Origin: Crassaminicella profunda
GTDB lineage: Bacteria > Bacillota > Clostridia > Peptostreptococcales > Thermotaleaceae
NCBI RefSeq assembly: GCF_019884785.1
Contig: NZ_CP082326.1
Span: forward strand, 861,355 to 925,354
Direction of reading: 5' to 3'
DNA length: 64,000 nt
A model generated the notes under the pieces. It saw only the letters and a list, made by a program, of their open reading frames with translations, made no database searches and was not told the origin of the DNA. The stretch's first letter is position 1, and every line of letters starts with the position of its first letter. The position numbers and the translations under genes were made by a program. Positions 63,322 through 64,000 of the stretch are shown one piece after another.

Positions 63322-63366
63322 TATGCCAACTACAGATATAAAATATTTTATAAAGTACCTTGAAAG

Positions 63367-63395
63367 TGAAAAGTCCCTAAGCTAGGGACTTTTGT
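63367..63395. terminator. Bidirectional terminator
   Basis: A perfect 11-bp stem (AAAAGTCCCTA with TAGGGACTTTT) and a short loop between the YyaL remnant and the convergent small gene. Confidence 0.75.
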
Positions 63396-63396
63396 T

Positions 63397-63600
63397 TTAG
63401 GATTCTAGTTCATAGGTAAAAGGATAGACTTCTTCAGGGTTTTTACCTAATTTATGGGCAAAAGCTTCTGCGTCGATTTCTTCTATAACATGATTTTCTT
63501 TAAAAATTCTCACATTCCATACTTCACCATCATGGATTAAAAGTTCAGCAGGATATATTGTACCATCGTCTAATGTTACATTACCACGCTTCCAACTCAT
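63397..63600 (-). CDS. Small hypothetical protein
   Basis: 67 residues starting MSWKRGNVTLDDGTIYPAEL, then VWNVRIFKENHVIEEIDAEA and a tail with GKNPEEVYPFTYELES. It is a compact, probably soluble beta-alpha protein without Cys or a membrane segment. I do not recognise it. AAAGGAGAG lies 6 bases before the ATG; the longer open frame upstream has no such site. It is divergent from the manganese riboswitch and MntR-like gene, with no clear functional link. Confidence 0.65.
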   Translation of the reverse strand: MSWKRGNVTLDDGTIYPAELLIHDGEVWNVRIFKENHVIEEIDAEAFAHKLGKNPEEVYPFTYELES

Positions 63601-63741
63601 AAAAATCTCTCCTTTCATGAACCTAATTTTAGTATGTGTAAGGGTATGAAAATTATGATTGTAAATATAAGTTAAAAAGCAACAAAAAATTTGTGAACCA
63701 TTTTTGTAAAACTGCATATGATAAAAGTAAAATGAGAATCT

Positions 63742-63850
63742 AAATAAAGGGGAGTAGTTCGCAAAGCTTTTGCTTTGAACACTGGTTGCGACATACTGGT
63801 GGAAACACCCGCTTCAGTGCAAGAATAATCTTGGAATGAGACCTTTATTT
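63742..63850 (+). promoter_or_regulatory. yybP-ykoY manganese riboswitch
   Basis: The conserved 5' block AAAGGGGAGTAG and the 3' closing block GAGACCTTTATT pair as the P1 stem (AATAAAGG with CCTTTATT). Internal elements GCGACATACTGGTG and ACACCCGCTTCAGTG fit the multi-stem yybP-ykoY core. It sits directly in front of a metalloregulator gene, which fits Mn2+ sensing. Binding of Mn2+ would stabilise P1 and free the downstream gene from the terminator that competes for the same ACCTTTATT strand. Confidence 0.85.
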
Positions 63851-63896
63851 TAAGAATACTATTTTAGTGTTCTTAGAATAAAGGTCTTATTTACTT
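63839..63896 (+). terminator. Terminator of the manganese riboswitch expression platform
   Basis: AGACCTTTATTTTAAGAA pairs with TTCTTAGAATAAAGGTCT (nearly 18 bp), followed by a T-rich tail. Its 5' arm is the 3' strand of the aptamer P1 stem, so aptamer and terminator are mutually exclusive. Confidence 0.85.
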
Positions 63897-63916
63897 TACA
63901 AAAAGGAGGAAAACGG

Positions 63917-64000
63917 ATGCTATCACCAAGTTTAGAAGATTATTTAGAAGAAATTTATCGATTATCCTTAATAAAAAGTGAAATAAGAGTTAGAGATATT
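63917..64000 (+). CDS. DtxR/MntR family metalloregulator, 3' partial
   Basis: Only 28 codons are inside the window. MLSPSLEDYLEEIYRLSLIK followed by SEIRVRDI is the typical N-terminus of DtxR/MntR/IdeR repressors (sLEDYLEaIy, then the first helix-turn-helix). AAAGGAGGAAAAC precedes the ATG. The manganese riboswitch directly upstream suggests a manganese-responsive regulator. The metal ligands lie beyond the window, so MntR versus iron-type cannot be decided. Confidence 0.85.
   Translation, partial: MLSPSLEDYLEEIYRLSLIKSEIRVRDI

Overview
The window looks like a chromosomal segment of a low-GC, spore-former-type anaerobic Firmicute (class Clostridia). The support is very AT-rich coding and intergenic DNA, purine-rich AGGAGG ribosome sites, T-tailed intrinsic terminators after most operons, Feo-type ferrous iron uptake, a TM1266-type hydrogenase regulator, and glycine and manganese riboswitches. 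The species cannot be named from the sequence. No rRNA, tRNA, insertion sequence, prophage or CRISPR array was seen.

Layout. (1) 1-3.6 kb: a 2-aminoethylphosphonate (AEP) catabolic island: phnX (5' end outside the window), an organophosphate-antiporter-like MFS carrier and phnW. (2) 3.6-8.6 kb: an orphan OmpR-type regulator with three perfect 26-bp repeats upstream, a CoA-type Nudix hydrolase, a TM1266-like regulator, a glycine-riboswitch-controlled ACT/PFL pair, and a second orphan response regulator. (3) 8.75-21.1 kb: one long operon behind a promoter carrying a perfect 16-bp palindrome: a secreted/membrane protein, an ABC exporter, a coiled-coil protein split by an in-frame TGA, MoxR ATPase, DUF58, and two VWA membrane proteins. 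(4) 21.2-27.9 kb: a GGDEF/EAL protein, an omega-amidase-like nitrilase, a cation/proton antiporter with a PII-like partner, and an NhaC-type antiporter with a structured leader. (5) 28.4-34.9 kb: a sensory module (histidine kinase, response regulator fused to DUF2294, TetR regulator, chemoreceptor). The kinase and the receptor share a related sensor and a common promoter element. (6) 35-38.7 kb: a GH8-like/GT2 exopolysaccharide pair, a small Cys/His protein, a tandem RNA-hairpin repeat and a DeoR regulator. (7) 39.1-52.6 kb: an iron island with Fur boxes: AraC regulator, feoABC, a heterodimeric siderophore-type ABC pair, a MATE protein and an RND pump. (8) 52.7-64 kb: a mosaic of small units: DUF4268/AAA pair, MarR plus ATC-hydrolase-like protein, cysteine-desulfurase-like enzyme, GGDEF protein, lipoprotein, cyclase-like protein, PadR/DUF1048 pair, a decayed YyaL gene, and a manganese riboswitch leading into a DtxR/MntR-type regulator cut by the window end.

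How it works together. Much of the window is sensing and ion/metal homeostasis: Fur sites in front of feo and the RND pump, a Mn riboswitch in front of a metalloregulator, a Nudix hydrolase, several orphan regulators and three cyclic-di-GMP or chemosensory receptors. The items most worth follow-up are the MoxR/VWA/ABC operon with its interrupted gene, the ACT/PFL pair under a glycine riboswitch, the kinase/DUF2294/TetR/receptor module with its shared promoter element, and the tandem hairpins downstream of the DeoR gene.
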